Assembly (NCBI RefSeq): GCF_900660635.1
Contig: NZ_LR215031.1
Span: 248,001 to 312,000 of the forward strand
Length of the DNA: 64,000 nucleotides
Source: Mycoplasmopsis gallopavonis
GTDB lineage: Bacteria > Bacillota_I > Bacilli_A > Mycoplasmatales > Metamycoplasmataceae
Reading direction: 5' to 3'
In this document: positions 35,401 to 47,320 of the stretch, one piece after another
Layout of the letters: each line of letters starts with the position of its first letter
Position numbering within the stretch: position 1 is the first letter of the stretch
Program-made: the position numbers and the translations under genes
Notes under the pieces: model-generated
What the model was told of the DNA's origin: nothing
The model's input: the letters and a program-made list of their open reading frames with translations, nothing else
Databases searched by the model: none

Positions 35401-38400
35401 TCTTGATACAAATATTAATTACTACACTTTAAATGGTCGTGATGGTCAACAAGCAAGATTAACATTGCTTAAAAACTATCTTAAAAACCTTGGTGATTTT
35501 TCAACAAATACAGGTGAAAAAGATAGTTCAAAATGGGATAATATTCTTACTCGTTTAAATGTTTTTGAAGAATTAGCTAAAGAACTTCAAGTTGTTTCTG
35601 AAAAAATCAAAGATTGAAAAAATGAAGCAAATTCATACATTGGATACAACACGGATGCTGAAGCTTTAATTCAAGCGATGTGAGATAACACACCAAATCC
35701 AATTAATGCCACAAAGAATTTAGATGATAATTCGCCACTTACTACATTTAAAACTAATTTAGAAACAAAACTAAGTGCTCAACAAGAAATCAATGCTAAG
35801 CGTGTTGATGTTCACGAAAATAAAGTTAATCCAACAATTTTAGAAATTCAAACATTAACAACACCAGAAGATAGTGCTAAATTTAATGATTTATATGCAG
35901 AATTAAATAAAAGAATTTCAAATTATAGTGAAAAAACAGATACTGCTCAAACTTTAACTAATTTAGAAACTCTTTCAACTAAAATTGATTATTTAAATTC
36001 TATTTTTGCAAAATTAAAAGAATTAGCTACAACAATTTATGATGTTAAGAATTTCTTAGCGCAAGTTTCACCGATTGGTGATTTAATTCAGGCAGTTGAT
36101 GAGTTAAATGAAAACTTAAATAGTTCTGATCTTTTATATCAAAATGAGTCAGTAACAAATGAAGAATTGAATAACAAAATTGAAGAATTAAAATTTAAAT
36201 TCCGTGTAATTCAAATTAAATCAAAAGTTGTTGATTTTAAACAAACTTTAGATAGCAATACAATCTTAAAGAAAGATGAGAAAAAACCTTTCGAAGATGT
36301 TTATAATCAAATTCTTGCAACAATTAATTCAGTTACACAATCTGATCCAAATAAAGAAGAAACTTTTGCTTCAATTCTTGATAACTATTTTAATGACGAA
36401 CCAAGCTCTATCAATAACTTATATAAATATCTTGAAAATGCAAATAATTTAAGAACAAAAATCAATGAAGCTGAGAAATACTTAGTAAAAGAAAAACAAC
36501 AAGCTGAAAGTGATAAATATGTGGATAGCGCAGCTGCGATTGAAAAATATCAAGAACTTCGTAATCAAATCAACGAAGCAAATGAAGCAAACAAATTAGC
36601 TATTGAAAATTCTATTTTTGCTACTAAAAATGCTCAAAAGTCAAGTCTTGATATGGCAATTACGGATCTTGTACGTGTTAAAGTTAATTCAGCCAATGTT
36701 TTATATCAAAAATTAAATGCGTTTAAAGACGCGTTCACACGTAATAATTTAACAACAACATTAGGAACAAATTTTGATACTGTTCTTAATGAACTTAATT
36801 CTTATAGTCCTAGTGCAGAACAAAAATCAAAACCGGAAGTTATTGACGAAACAAACAAATTGCTTTCAAAAGGATTTGATGTATTTAGAGAAGCGATGAC
36901 AAACGCAACAAATACACTTCAAACTAATTTATATGATATAAATTCTGAAATCAAGAACTATAACGATGACTTTGCTAATAATTCAAAAACTTTATTAAAC
37001 GAAACAGAAGTTACAGCTTACCAAGGACTTGTTGCAAATTTACGTGAAAACCAAACTTTTGCTCAGGATAAAGAAAATGTTATAGTTGATTCTTATCTTA
37101 ATTTTGATCTTACTGATCATTTATTCCAAAATGAATATGTTTTAGAATTTGTTAACAAAATTAATCATTCTAAAGAATTAATTACAGAATTTAAGACAAA
37201 CTTAAAACAAGATGTTGCAACTCTTATTAATGAAATTTCAATCTTTGATACTTTCTTTAAATCTAAATATACAGAGAATTCAGATTCATTTATTGATAAG
37301 TATGAAGCATTAAAAAGTCAGTTTAATTCAAAATTAAAATCAGATTTAGAAGAAGTTAATACTCTTCAAACTAATTTAACTGACACTTCTGGCTCAAGTA
37401 CTCTTGCCACTTATTCAAGTGCAGCAAAACAATTAAAACAAGATTATGTAGCTTACTTAGCTAAACTAAAAGAAGAAATTCAAAAAACTATTAATTCAAG
37501 AGAAAACTTAACTGAAATTTTCAATGAATTATTTACAAATGATATAGGATGAAATAATACAAATCTAGAGGTTTATAACACAATTGTTGCACCTTACAAT
37601 CAAGAGTTTACCAATATTAATCAAAAATTAAATGCAATTAGTAATGAAGTTTCTGATGTTAATTTAACAGCTTTAAAAGAGTTAGATTCATCAATGGAAA
37701 CATTTATTGCATGACCAAAAACTCATAAAAATGATTTTGCTTTACAATTAACACAACAAGTAAATGGTAAAGATCGTTATCAAAATATTACAGCAAATGA
37801 AACAACAACAATCGAAAAACTTAGTGCGTTTTTAAATTCTTTAGACTCTAATACACAAGAGATTGACATTACCACATATACTAGGTTTTTAGACTTCTTT
37901 GATCAATTTGCTTTCACAGCAAAAGATTCACTTGAACCAAGTTCAATTTATAACTTAGTTAACTTTAGAGTCTTTTTAGTGAAAAATGATAGTTCTGAAT
38001 GATATTCTTCAGTTGCTTCACAAGATGACAGTGTGAAAATTGGTGCATTTAAACTTAAATATGTTTATGAACCACAAAGTTTAAATGTTTATGCTGATAG
38101 TTTTGATAGACTTGAAGTAGTTAAAGATAATGTTCAAATTTCATTTAAAACAACAGGAATTATCAAGATTCCAAACGGAAATACATCAATTTTTTACGAT
38201 GCAAGTGATTCAACAAAAATTGGTAAAGTAAATAAACTTAAAGTATTAAATGTTCGTGAAGCTGGTTGAAATGTTACAACAAGAGAACAAGCAATCACCA
38301 AAGCAATTGATGTCTTTAAGAAAATGGTTGTTGAAAAACAAAATGATCCTGATTTTGCTCAAAACAATAAATTTAAATTCCAATTACAAGATCTTTCTAT

Positions 38401-39124
38401 TTTAGATTCTTATGTTCAAGTTAAATCTTATCTTGATGAACAAAGAATGAGATTTTATGTCAACGAAGATACCAAGGAAATTGTTATTGCTCACTTAACA
38501 CCAAGTAGCATGACTTCTTTCCCACCAGGTTCTGGAAATTTATCTGTTTCTTGAGATAATACTAAGACTTTCTGAAAAGTTCGTCAAGGAGTATATAATG
38601 CCGAACTTACAATGCCAGCTGCCTTACTTTCTGCAATTCGTTTCTCATTTGAATTTGACCCAGACACAGGAGATTTATTCATTTATAACACATGATTAGA
38701 ATCTATGGCAGTTATTAAGAATAGATTAACATTAACAAATCAGCAAAGTACAATTACAAGATCTCAATTTGCTGATGAATTAATGGCCTCACTTGATACT
38801 GACAAAACATGAATTAAAATTACTCCTTATAGGTCAGGAGAAGCAGATAGACTTAAAAGAGGTAAATCTTCATTATTAATTAAAGGTGATAGTGAAGGTG
38901 TTAATTCATCAAAAACTAGACAATGAGTTACTGAGATTACAAGTACAAAATATGGTTGATTTGACGCATTTAGTCGTTCAGGATTTAATTATGTTGGATA
39001 CAATATAGGGACAAATCCTTATTCTGCTAATGGTAATCCAATTGTATATGGTGGAAATGACCTTGCTCATAAATTACCTCTTTCTTCTGCTGGTATTCTT
39101 GAATTTGAATACAAAATTAGATAG
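32447..39124 (+). CDS. Giant coiled-coil protein 2, C-terminal part (in frame with the N-terminal part)
   Basis: An open frame of about 2225 codons that directly continues the previous gene after its TAA. GTG follows the stop at once and ATG occurs at 32504, but neither has a clear ribosome binding site, and the product would lack a signal or anchor. Residues up to about 1840 of this part are coiled-coil-like (for example KIEALKKARDNKIEDFNDAVVQ). The last 380 or so are beta-rich, with LKYVYEPQSLNVYADSFDRLEVV resembling the matching place in protein 1, and end in YKIR. Either a pseudogene part, a product of stop read-through, or a separate gene. The function is unknown. Confidence 0.7.
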
Positions 39125-39135
39125 TAAAATCATAA

Positions 39136-39148
39136 AAAATAACCACAT
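39136..39148. terminator. Left arm of the split terminator after giant gene 2
   Basis: AAAAATAACCACAT just before the IS matches, as an inverted repeat, ATGTGGCTATTTTT at 41636-41649. With the inserted island removed, the two arms form a bidirectional terminator between giant gene 2 and the convergent DUF31-like gene. Confidence 0.7.
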
Positions 39149-40416
39149 TAAACTAGGACAATAAAAATTAACATTCCTTCGAATGTTAATTTTTTATATT
39201 TTTAAAGGAGAAAAAATGGGTAAACATTTTACAGAAGAACAAGAAAAAGAAATTTATAATACATTTTTTCAATTAGGTAAAAAGGATGCGATTGAACTGA
39301 TGTATAAATATGGTGCAAAAGCAAAAGATAAATATGTGAAAGCGAGATTACGAAGAATATTAAAACATTATAATTGTAATATGAATAAAAAACCAAGAAA
39401 GCCTGGAACCGGTAGGTCAAGAAAAGTGAAAGAACAAGATATAAATTGAGACATTTTTACACGAGAAGATTTAATTGAAATTGCAAAAAGATATAGAGAA
39501 ATTACAAAAGATAAATTTAAAACAGAGAAAGTTCAAGAGGCATCACATATTAGTATAGTTTCGTATAAACTTGCTATTTTGTTGTCTCTTTGTAGACAAA
39601 CAATATCCAAACATAAAAGAAACAATTTTGCTCCTAGAATTAAATCCAGAAAAATAAAGTACCAAGACTTGATTATTGATTCATTTAAACAAAATAGATC
39701 TAAATATGGTAGACAAAAATTAAAATATTTTATCTTAAAGCACTATAAAATAGACATAAACGAAAGAACTCTGGGAAGATATATGAATGCCTTAGGTTTA
39801 TTTTGCAATGTCAGAAAAAGAAAAAAACTAAAAGAAGTAAAGAATACATCTGTCATAAAAGAAAACATTGTTAATAGAGATTATAATGATGTATATAACA
39901 GAAATATATATGCTACTGATGTAACATATCTTCCAGCGACAAAAGATGCAATAAACAATAATGTTTATCTTTCAGTAGTAATTAAACATAAAACTAAAGA
40001 AATAATTAGTTTTTCTCTTTCTAAATTTAATGATTCCAAATTAATTTACAAAACATTTGAAAATGTTGATTTTGAAAAAAGTTTTATATTACATTCAGAT
40101 CATTGCTCAACTTATACATCTGATGATTTTTCTCGTTTTATTCAAAATAAAGGTGGAATAATTTCACTTTCAAAAGTAGGAAATAGTTTAGATAATAGAG
40201 TTGTGGAATATTGATTTTCAAATTTAAAAACTGAATTAATTAGAGATTTAAATATCAAAGCTATGACTTTGAGTGAACTAGAAAAAGTGATATCTAATTA
40301 TGTTCATTGATACAATAAATTTAGAATTCAATCATGTTTGAATTGAAAAACCCCATACGAATATAGTATGGGGCTATCCAATTTAATAAATTGTTAATTT
40401 TTTCTGTCCTAGTTTA
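39149..40416 (+). mobile_element. IS3-family (IS150-like) insertion sequence, copy A (1268 bp)
   Basis: Ends TAAACTAGGAC and GTCCTAGTTTA are inverted repeats. The same 1268-bp element occurs at 44072, 48340 and 53768. Inside the left end, ATTAACATTC-CTTC-GAATGTTAAT forms a terminator-like hairpin; inside the right end CCCCATA/TATGGGG forms another. No short target repeat flanks this copy (CAT on the left, GTT on the right), so one flank was lost. The right flank is a truncated protease gene. Confidence 0.92.
39216..40397 (+). CDS. IS3-family transposase, copy A
   Basis: 393 codons in one frame with UGA-Trp; no programmed frameshift, as in mycoplasma IS1138/IS1221-type elements. The N-terminal 100 residues hold a helix-turn-helix-like region and a basic stretch (NKKPRKPGTGRSRK). 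The rve-type DDE core has ATDVTYLP, LHSDHCSTYTS and GNSLDNRVVEYWFSNLKTELI. AAAGGAG precedes the ATG. Relative to the other copies this one reads SIVSYKLAILLSL where they have NMASYKLAILLYL. Confidence 0.92.
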
Positions 40417-41078
40417 GTTTTATTTGGTCACGGAATTGTTCCTATTCATATAAAGAAAATTCTTGAAACAAGAAATGATGAAATAAAATTTGTAATATCA
40501 GGTATTAGTGAAAAATGAAATACTTATATTCATGATTTTCCCGTTCCTTTAGATGAGAATAATAAATTTCCTTATATTGCTAAAGCAACTATGTGTTACT
40601 TTCCTTTATGTAATAGATTGCAAGGTGTTGATTATACAAATACCGAATTAAATTTACATTTTGGACCATTTGATAAAAAAATCATATAAAAGATATTAAA
40701 GGTGACAAACAAAATGAAGATTATATATTTAATGATGAAAAAGTTTATATTTTCGAAAATGAAGCAAGAGAATATTTTAGAAAATGAGATAATGTAAAAT
40801 TTAAAGTTGAAAGAGTAAACAAAAGAATGATTCCAAAAAAATCTTTTTATAAAAAAACTTGAGGAATGGAAATTAAAACAAACAATCGATTACATCCTAA
40901 AGAGGGTGAAGGTATTCGCTTCGGTGTTGTTGTTACTCTTAGAGAAATGAAAGGTATAAATAGAATTCAAGAATTTATTGAAATTTGCAAAGAAAAAAAC
41001 CTTTCACCAAAAGTGATAGATGTTGATAATAGAGAAAAAATTTATCAAAAATTCAATGAAGATATAGAATTAAAATAA
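40417..41078 (+). pseudogene. Remnant of a subtilisin-type (S8) serine protease
   Basis: The frame enters directly from the IS end with no start codon. It reads GHGIVPIHIKKIL...AKATMCYFPLCNRLQGVDYTNTELNLHFG, then stops at TAA 40687-40689. It continues in another frame (from about 40682) through a second domain ending KVIDVDNREKIYQKFNEDIELK at 41078. The break lies at a run of seven A (40675-40681); one more A would join the frames. The layout resembles the C-terminal half of S8 peptidases that pair with AAA ATPases, including a terminal 'VVVTLRE' domain. The catalytic domain is missing, so the family call is moderate. Confidence 0.5.
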
Positions 41079-41135
41079 TTATTTTTAATCAATTATCTAC
41101 TAATTAATTTTATAAAAAATAAAAAGTGCTAAAAT

Positions 41136-41632
41136 TAAATTAAGACAGAAAAAATTAACAATTTATTAAATTGGATAGCCCCATACAATATTCGTATGGG
41201 GTTTTTCAATTCAGAGATGATTGAATTCTAAATTTATTGTATCAATGAACATAATTAGATATCATTTTTCTAGTTCACTCAAAGTCATAGCTTAGATATT
41301 TAAATCTCTAATTAATTCACTTTTTAAATTTGGAAATCAATATTCCACAATTCTATTGTCTAAATTGTTTCCTACTTTTGAAAGCGAAATTACTCCGTCT
41401 TTATTTTGAATAAAACGAGAAAAACCATCAGATGTATAAGTTGAGCAATGATCTAAATGTTGTTAAAATCCACATTTTCAAATGTTTTATAAGTTAATTC
41501 TGCTCGTGAAAAAATGTATGAATTTATATCTTGTTCTTTCACCTTTCTTGATCTACCACTTCCTAGTTTTTTGTCTTTAAAAATATAAAAATTAACATTC
41601 GAAGGAATGTTAATTTTTATTGTCCTAGTTTA
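41136..41632 (-). mobile_element. Decayed, internally deleted copy E of the IS3-family element
   Basis: Both ends are recognisable in reverse orientation: the right end decayed to TAAATTAAGACAG at 41136, the left end intact (GTCCTAGTTTA at 41622-41632) with its hairpin. About 770 of 1268 bases are missing and the transposase frame is broken many times. Together with copy A it brackets the protease remnant in a composite-like arrangement. Confidence 0.85.
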
Positions 41633-41641
41633 ATAATGTGG

Positions 41642-43924
41642 CTATTTTTGTTTGCTAAATAAAAATGTTTCAAAATCTTGACCATAAATTTTAATAAGTT
41701 GTTCTTTATAAGAATTGGTTTGATGAGGATATAGTTTTTTATTTCTTCCATCAATTAAGTTGTAAGCTTCAATTGTTCCATTAGGAGTTCAAATTCTTGC
41801 TCTTTGGACAAAAGAAATAAATAATGAAACATGATTGGTTTGTCATTTGTTATTATCGTCTAAATAAACAGAAACATTATTTTTATCTGTCCCAAATAAA
41901 AGACCAATTGGTAATCCATCTTGGTTTAAGACTAGACTACCACTTGCTCCACCTTTTGTTTCATTACGGTGAGATGTAGAATAAGCAAGTCCGTAGTAAT
42001 ATGGTTTTTCACCATTATTAAAAATTGTTCCTTTATTAGCAATATGTTTTTCATTGTAAGTGTTAATCATTGAAAAAGGTAATTTATTATTAATTCAATC
42101 ACTATGATTTAATGAGTCTAGATCTTGGTTTGCAACATTGGTAAAAATACCTGCTTTAAGATCGTTAGTAAGAATTGGGTGGCCAAAAATATAAAGTGAA
42201 TATGGTTTGTAAAAATAAGTTTCACTATTACTTGTTAAAAATTGTTTCAAATAAGTATCAATTTTTTGAGCTTGTTCATAAGTGGTAATTTGATTAAGAA
42301 CACCATGATCATCACGTCCGATAATATTATTTCTTAATTCTCAAAGTGATCCATAATCAAGAGTAGCATAAGGTAAATTATCTTGAAAGAAAGCGGAATT
42401 AGAATTTTGAATTTGAGCTTTAGAATTTTTTAAAACTTCCATTCCATCAATTAATCTTTTAGCAACTTCTCTTTCTGATGAATCTTTTAAATTAAAATCT
42501 TTTGAAAAATCAACATCTCATTCTAAAATTGAAAATTCTGTATAGTGATCTTTTGTTTTATTTTCTTCTGCATAAGAATCTGAGTCCATAAAGTTCCGAG
42601 CAACAAAGAAAGTTTTTGGGCGAGAAGTTTCAGTTAATTTTTTATATTTCATTTTAGGATCAGGACCATAACTTTCAGCTACTCCTAAAAAGAAATTAGT
42701 AATTTTTTTAGTGCGTTGATTTTGTTGAAATTCAGGGTAATCGCTTGGACCATAAATTTCAACTGCAACGTGATAATTTGTTGCAAAAAAGAATTTGTAT
42801 TTCTTTTTAGATTCAATTTCTTTGAAATCAAAAAGTCAAATAGTTGCACCTGTGTTGTTTCCGTCATCATATGTTAAAGAATAACTAAAAGTGCGTTTCC
42901 GAATTTGATCAAGATAAGCACGATTAGTTGTTAATAAATTGTAAGTAGGTTGATTATCATTATATTTTAATGCTTGTGGATTTTCTAAATAATAATCTTC
43001 GGCAGATTTGTCTTGATTATCATGAGAATCTTCTTCTGAATTTGAATTTTCATTAATTGAGTTTTTTGAATTATTTTCAACTTCTTCATGATTGCTTTCA
43101 TGAACATTTTCTTGATTATTTATTGGATTAGAATTTGCTTCTTCTTCATTGGTTTTTGGTTCACTTTGATTTGAATTTTCTTCTGAATTGATTGAGTTAT
43201 TTTCATGATTGGAATTATCTAGATTTTGATTTGAGCCGTTTGATTCTTCGATAATATTGTTATTTTGATTATTTGTGTTATTTTCAACATTAGATTCTTC
43301 TTCTTCGTTATTTTGATTTTCTGTTGTATTATGGTTTAATTCTGTTTCATTATTGCTATTTATTTCATTTTCTTCCGAAGTAGTTTTGCTATTTGAATCT
43401 TCTTCGATAACATTTGTATTATTATTATTATTATTATCTATATTATTTGCTAAGTCATTTTCATTAGAATTAGTTTCGGTTTTTGGATATTTGTTTAAAG
43501 GGTTTTGATCTTGATTTATCGAAGAGTTATCATGATTAGTTTCAGAATTTTCTTCACGACTCACATCGTTTTCTTCGTTTATCTGATTATTTTGGCCCTG
43601 ATTTTGATTAGCATTTACTGTTTGATCTTTGTTACTTTCATTTGTTGCATCATTTTGATTATGATTATTTGTATCTTCTGGCTTTTGATTCGAAGAATTT
43701 TGTTCTTCATTTATTAAAGAATTATCTTGATTAGTGTCAGGGTGTTCTTCGTGATTAATGGTATTTTCTCTGTCGTTTATTTTCTCTATTTGTTTTGGAT
43801 TATTTTTTTCTAAATCATTATTTTCTCTCTTTGTTTCTTTTTGTGAATGTACACAACTTGGAAGAATTAAAAGAGGTACAAAAGAAGGTGCTGCTATAAT
43901 TATTTTTCGTCAAAGCTTTTTCAT
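41642..43924 (-). CDS. DUF31-type lipoprotein, putative mycoplasma serine protease (MIP-like)
   Basis: 760 codons. The N-terminus is a lipoprotein signal with lipobox LPSC (Cys24). Residues 30 to about 325 are low complexity, made almost only of Asn, Glu, Ser, Gln and Asp. The C-terminal domain has FFATNYHVAVEIYG (candidate His) and NETKGGASGSLVLNQDGLPIGLLFG (candidate nucleophile Ser), the trypsin-like layout of the DUF31 family. In some mycoplasmas this family includes immunoglobulin-cutting proteases next to an MIB partner. No MIB gene is seen here, so the substrate is unknown. No Shine-Dalgarno is visible. Confidence 0.75.
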
Positions 43925-44068
43925 TAGTGTTCTTAATTTTATTTAAATTGAATTTTAAAAAAATAAAAATTAAGAAATCCTTTCATGAGAATTTAAGTTT
44001 TATAAACTTACTTTAAATAAATTATAAATAAATTTGAGTTTTTTAATCTAAATGAAAAAATAAAGCTT
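43925..44068. other. Spacer with left arm of the split nfo terminator
   Basis: AT-rich leader of the DUF31-like gene, with TAAAAT about 11 bases before its start on the minus strand. AAAAATAAAGCTT at 44056-44068 is the partner of AAGCTTTATTTTT at 45342-45354. Together they form a perfect 13-bp terminator stem, now separated by IS copy B. Confidence 0.75.
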
Positions 44069-44071
44069 GAA

Positions 44072-45339
44072 TAAACTAGGACAATAAAAATTAACATTCC
44101 TTCGAATGTTAATTTTTTATATTTTTAAAGGAGAAAAAATGGGTAAACATTTTACAGAAGAACAAGAAAAAGAAATTTATAATACATTTTTTCAATTAGG
44201 CAAAAAGTATGCAATTGAACTTATGTATAAATATGGTGCAAAAGCAAAAGATAAATATGTGAAAGCAAGATTACGAGGAATATTAAAACATTATAATTGT
44301 AATATGAATAAAAAACCAAGAAAGCCTGGAACCGGTAGGTCAAGAAAAGTGAAAGAACAAGATATAAATTGAGACATTTTTACACGAGAAGATTTAATTG
44401 AAATTGCAAAAAGATATAGAGAAATTACAAAAGATAAATTTAAAACAGAGAAAGTTCAAGAGGCATCACATATTAATATGGCTTCGTATAAACTTGCTAT
44501 TTTGTTGTATCTTTGTAGACAAACAATATCCAAACATAAAAGAAATAATTTTGCTCCTAAAAATAAATCCAGAAAAATAAAGTACCAAGACTTGATTATT
44601 GATTCATTTAAACAAAATAGATCTAAATATGGTAGACAAAAATTAAAATATTTTATCTTAAAGCACTATAAAATAGACATAAACGAAAGAACTCTAGGAA
44701 GATATATGAATGCCTTAGGTTTATTTTGCAATATAAGAAAAAGAAAAAAATTAAAAGAAGTAAAGAACACATCTGTCATAAAAGAAAACATTGTGAATAG
44801 AGATTATAACGATGTATATAACAGAAATATATATGCTACCGATGTAACATATCTCCCAGCGACAAAAGATGCGATAAACAATAATGTTTATCTTTCAGTA
44901 GTGATTAAACATAAAACTAAAGAAATAATTAGTTTTTCTCTTTCCAAATTTAATGATTCAAAATTAATTTACAAAACATTTGAAAATGTGGATTTTGAAA
45001 AAAGTTTTATACTACATTCAGATCATTGCTCAACTTATACATCTGATGATTTTTCTCATTTTATTGAAAATAAAGGTGGAATAATTTCACTTTCAAAAGT
45101 AGGAAATAGTTTAGATAATAGAGTTGTGGAATATTGATTTTCAAATTTAAAAACTGAATTAATTAGAGATTTAAATATCAAAGCTATGACTTTGAGTGAA
45201 CTAGAAAAAGTAATATCTAATTATGTTAATTGATACAATAAATTTAGAATTCAATCATGTCTAAATTGAAAAACCCCATACGAATATAGTATGGGGCTAT
45301 CCAATTTGATAAATTGTTAATTTTTTCTGTCCTAGTTTA
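44072..45339 (+). mobile_element. IS3-family insertion sequence, copy B (1268 bp)
   Basis: Flanked by the 3-bp direct repeat GAA (44069-44071 and 45340-45342). The target is the loop of the nfo terminator (AAGCTT-GA-AAGCTT). This copy differs at more positions than A, C and D from each other, so it is probably the oldest intact one. Confidence 0.93.
44139..45320 (+). CDS. IS3-family transposase, copy B
   Basis: 393 codons, intact. Differences from the other copies include KKYAIEL, ARLRGIL, APKNKSR and SHFIENK. The DDE residues (ATDVTYLP, LHSDHCS, VVEYWF) are unchanged, so it may still be active. Confidence 0.92.
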
Positions 45340-45352
45340 GAAAGCTTTATTT

Positions 45353-46180
45353 TTATTTCTTTAATAAAAGTGCAATTTCCTCTTTGTAAGGAGAGAAGTT
45401 ATCTTCATAAGGAGTTTCGAGAATAATAGGAATATTATCAAAATCTGGATCGAAAACAAATTTTTGTAATGTTTCTAAACCGATAAATCCTTGATCGATA
45501 TTAGCGTGTCTATCTTTATGTGAATTTAAATCATTTTTTGAATCATTTAAATGAATAACTTTAACTCTTTCAAGTAAGTTTCATTTTTTAAGTTCTTGTT
45601 TAAAGTTTTGATATTCCTTTAAGTTATAACCAGCATCTCAAAGATGACAAGTATCAAGACAAACTTGAACTCTTTCTGATTTTACTCATTCTAAAATATA
45701 GGCAACTTGTTCAAAGTTTATTCCTATCTCAGTTCCTTTACCTGACATTGTTTCGATACAAATAACAACATCTTTGGTGTTTGCGATAATTTCTTTTAAA
45801 CTATCAACCAAAGTATCTAACGCTTCTTCTGGACTATGTGTTGTAAAGGCACCTGGGTGTAAAACTAAATATTTTGCACCAAAATAATTCATTCGATTAA
45901 TTTCTTTAATTAAAAAATCAATCGAATAACTTGCTTTTTCAGGATTAGCAGGGTTAACAATATAAGGAGCATGAACAACTATATCTTCTGGTTTTATGAT
46001 GTTTGAAAATTGAGCTAGATATTCTTCTTTGTGATAATTTTCAACACTAGTTCTAATTGTTGTTTGTGGTGCACCTAAATAAATCATCATGGTATTAGCA
46101 CCGTTATTTATTGATTCTTGTGCTGCTCCAACTAAATAATTGGGTTTTTTAAATGAAACAAAACTACCTAGTTTAATCAT
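45353..46180 (-). CDS. nfo: Endonuclease IV (AP endonuclease)
   Basis: 275 codons. Cuts DNA at abasic sites in base excision repair, downstream of the Ung glycosylase. Metal-binding blocks are all present: [43 protein letters not shown] and [14 protein letters not shown] precedes ATG. The gene overlaps the K+ channel gene by 8 bases. Its stop codon lies inside the first arm of its terminator, which is split by IS copy B. Confidence 0.95.
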
Positions 46181-47261
46181 TTTGAATCTCCTTATTTATT
46201 TTTTCTTTTTTATCATTTTTTTCTGTTGCTTTTTCAACTAAATTAATTAGTTTGCGAGTTTTAGTTTCTTTAGGAAGATCTTGCTTTTTGCTATTTGCTC
46301 TTTCTTGCATTTCAGTTAAAAATGCACCAGCGATAACCCCAGAAGGAATTGCGATAATAGCAATTGCCATTAATGCAATGAAACTAACGATAATCCGACT
46401 TACGGGTGCATGAGGAGAATAATCACCGTATCCAATTGTAGTGAGAGTAATTGTGGTAAAGTAAATAGATGATCAAAAATCAATAATATATCCACTACTT
46501 AAAGCTTGATATTCGCTTGTGGTTTTAACTTGCTCAATAAAATCTTTTGGTACTTGTAAAATATTAGTAAGCTGTCTTTGGTTTTCAGTGTTATAAAGTT
46601 TTAAAATATATTCATTTTGAGTTTCAATTAGATAATTTGATTCATTGTTTCAAATAACAAGAGCAAAAAGAATAATTAAAATAACTATTAATAAAAAAAC
46701 TGAAGTTAAAACTTTTTTTTGTTTTCCAAAAACACTTGCAATTGCTTCAAATGGACCAAAAAGAGTAAGTACCATAAATAATCTAATGATTCTCATCATG
46801 TTGAATATTTTCAATTCACGAAAGATATGAGCAACATTTTGATCGATTGAACCAAGATGTTCAACAACGTGAATTGAAGCTAAAATACAACAAATAATTA
46901 CAATTGAATTAAAAGAAAAAAAGTATCTAAGGTGTAAAAACGGCACTTTTAAATGTCTTTTATCACGAGCATACTGGTAAGTCAACATGTGAAGAATATA
47001 ATCGATTAAAAAGACAAAGAAGGTAATAATTTGGATAATTGAAATAATTATCTTTAAAGCTGTAATAGTTATATCAAATAATGAAAGAAATGAAATAATG
47101 CACGAAATACCAATGACAATAGCATAAACTAATCTTAAAAATGCAATTTCTTTTAAATTAGATTTAAGTTTATCGTCATATTTTTTTGATGTTCAAACAA
47201 TTGCGGTCAAATATTCCATAAATTTATTATTTGAAAGATTGAATTTAATATTTTTAAACAT
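46173..47261 (-). CDS. Potassium channel of the voltage-gated (6-TM) type
   Basis: 362 codons. Hydrophobic segments and the selectivity filter TLTTIGYGDYSP followed by a long inner helix identify a K+ channel subunit. Upstream segments include MMRIIRLFMVLTLFG, which has the Arg spacing of a degenerate S4. The C-terminal tail is short and highly charged ([12 protein letters not shown]). Its last 8 bases overlap nfo. ATG 47259-47261 is 6 bases after TATAAT. Confidence 0.88.
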
Positions 47262-47267
47262 ATGTAA

Positions 47268-47273
47268 ATTATA
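47268..47273 (-). promoter_or_regulatory. -10 element of the K+ channel gene, probably leaderless
   Basis: TATAAT on the minus strand, then TTACAT, then ATG. The six-base spacing puts the transcript start at the start codon. No Shine-Dalgarno. Confidence 0.6.
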
Positions 47274-47292
47274 TTGAAAAGTTGAAAAATAT

Positions 47293-47320
47293 AAAAAAAT
47301 CAAGTTATTAAATAACTTGA
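47293..47320 (-). terminator. Terminator overlapping the end of the LacI-type gene
   Basis: TCAAGTTATT and AATAACTTGA pair over 10 bp around one unpaired base, with seven T on the minus strand. The stop codon (47308-47310) lies at the centre of the hairpin. Confidence 0.85.

Noticed and set aside
39149-41632. A functional composite transposon carrying a protease
   Set aside because: Copy E is decayed and internally deleted, no outer target repeat is found, and the cargo gene is broken; a product of decay is more likely.
44478-44580. Second ORF within the IS3-type elements suggesting an orfA/orfB frameshift
   Set aside because: With UGA as Trp the transposase is one continuous frame of 393 codons in all four full copies.
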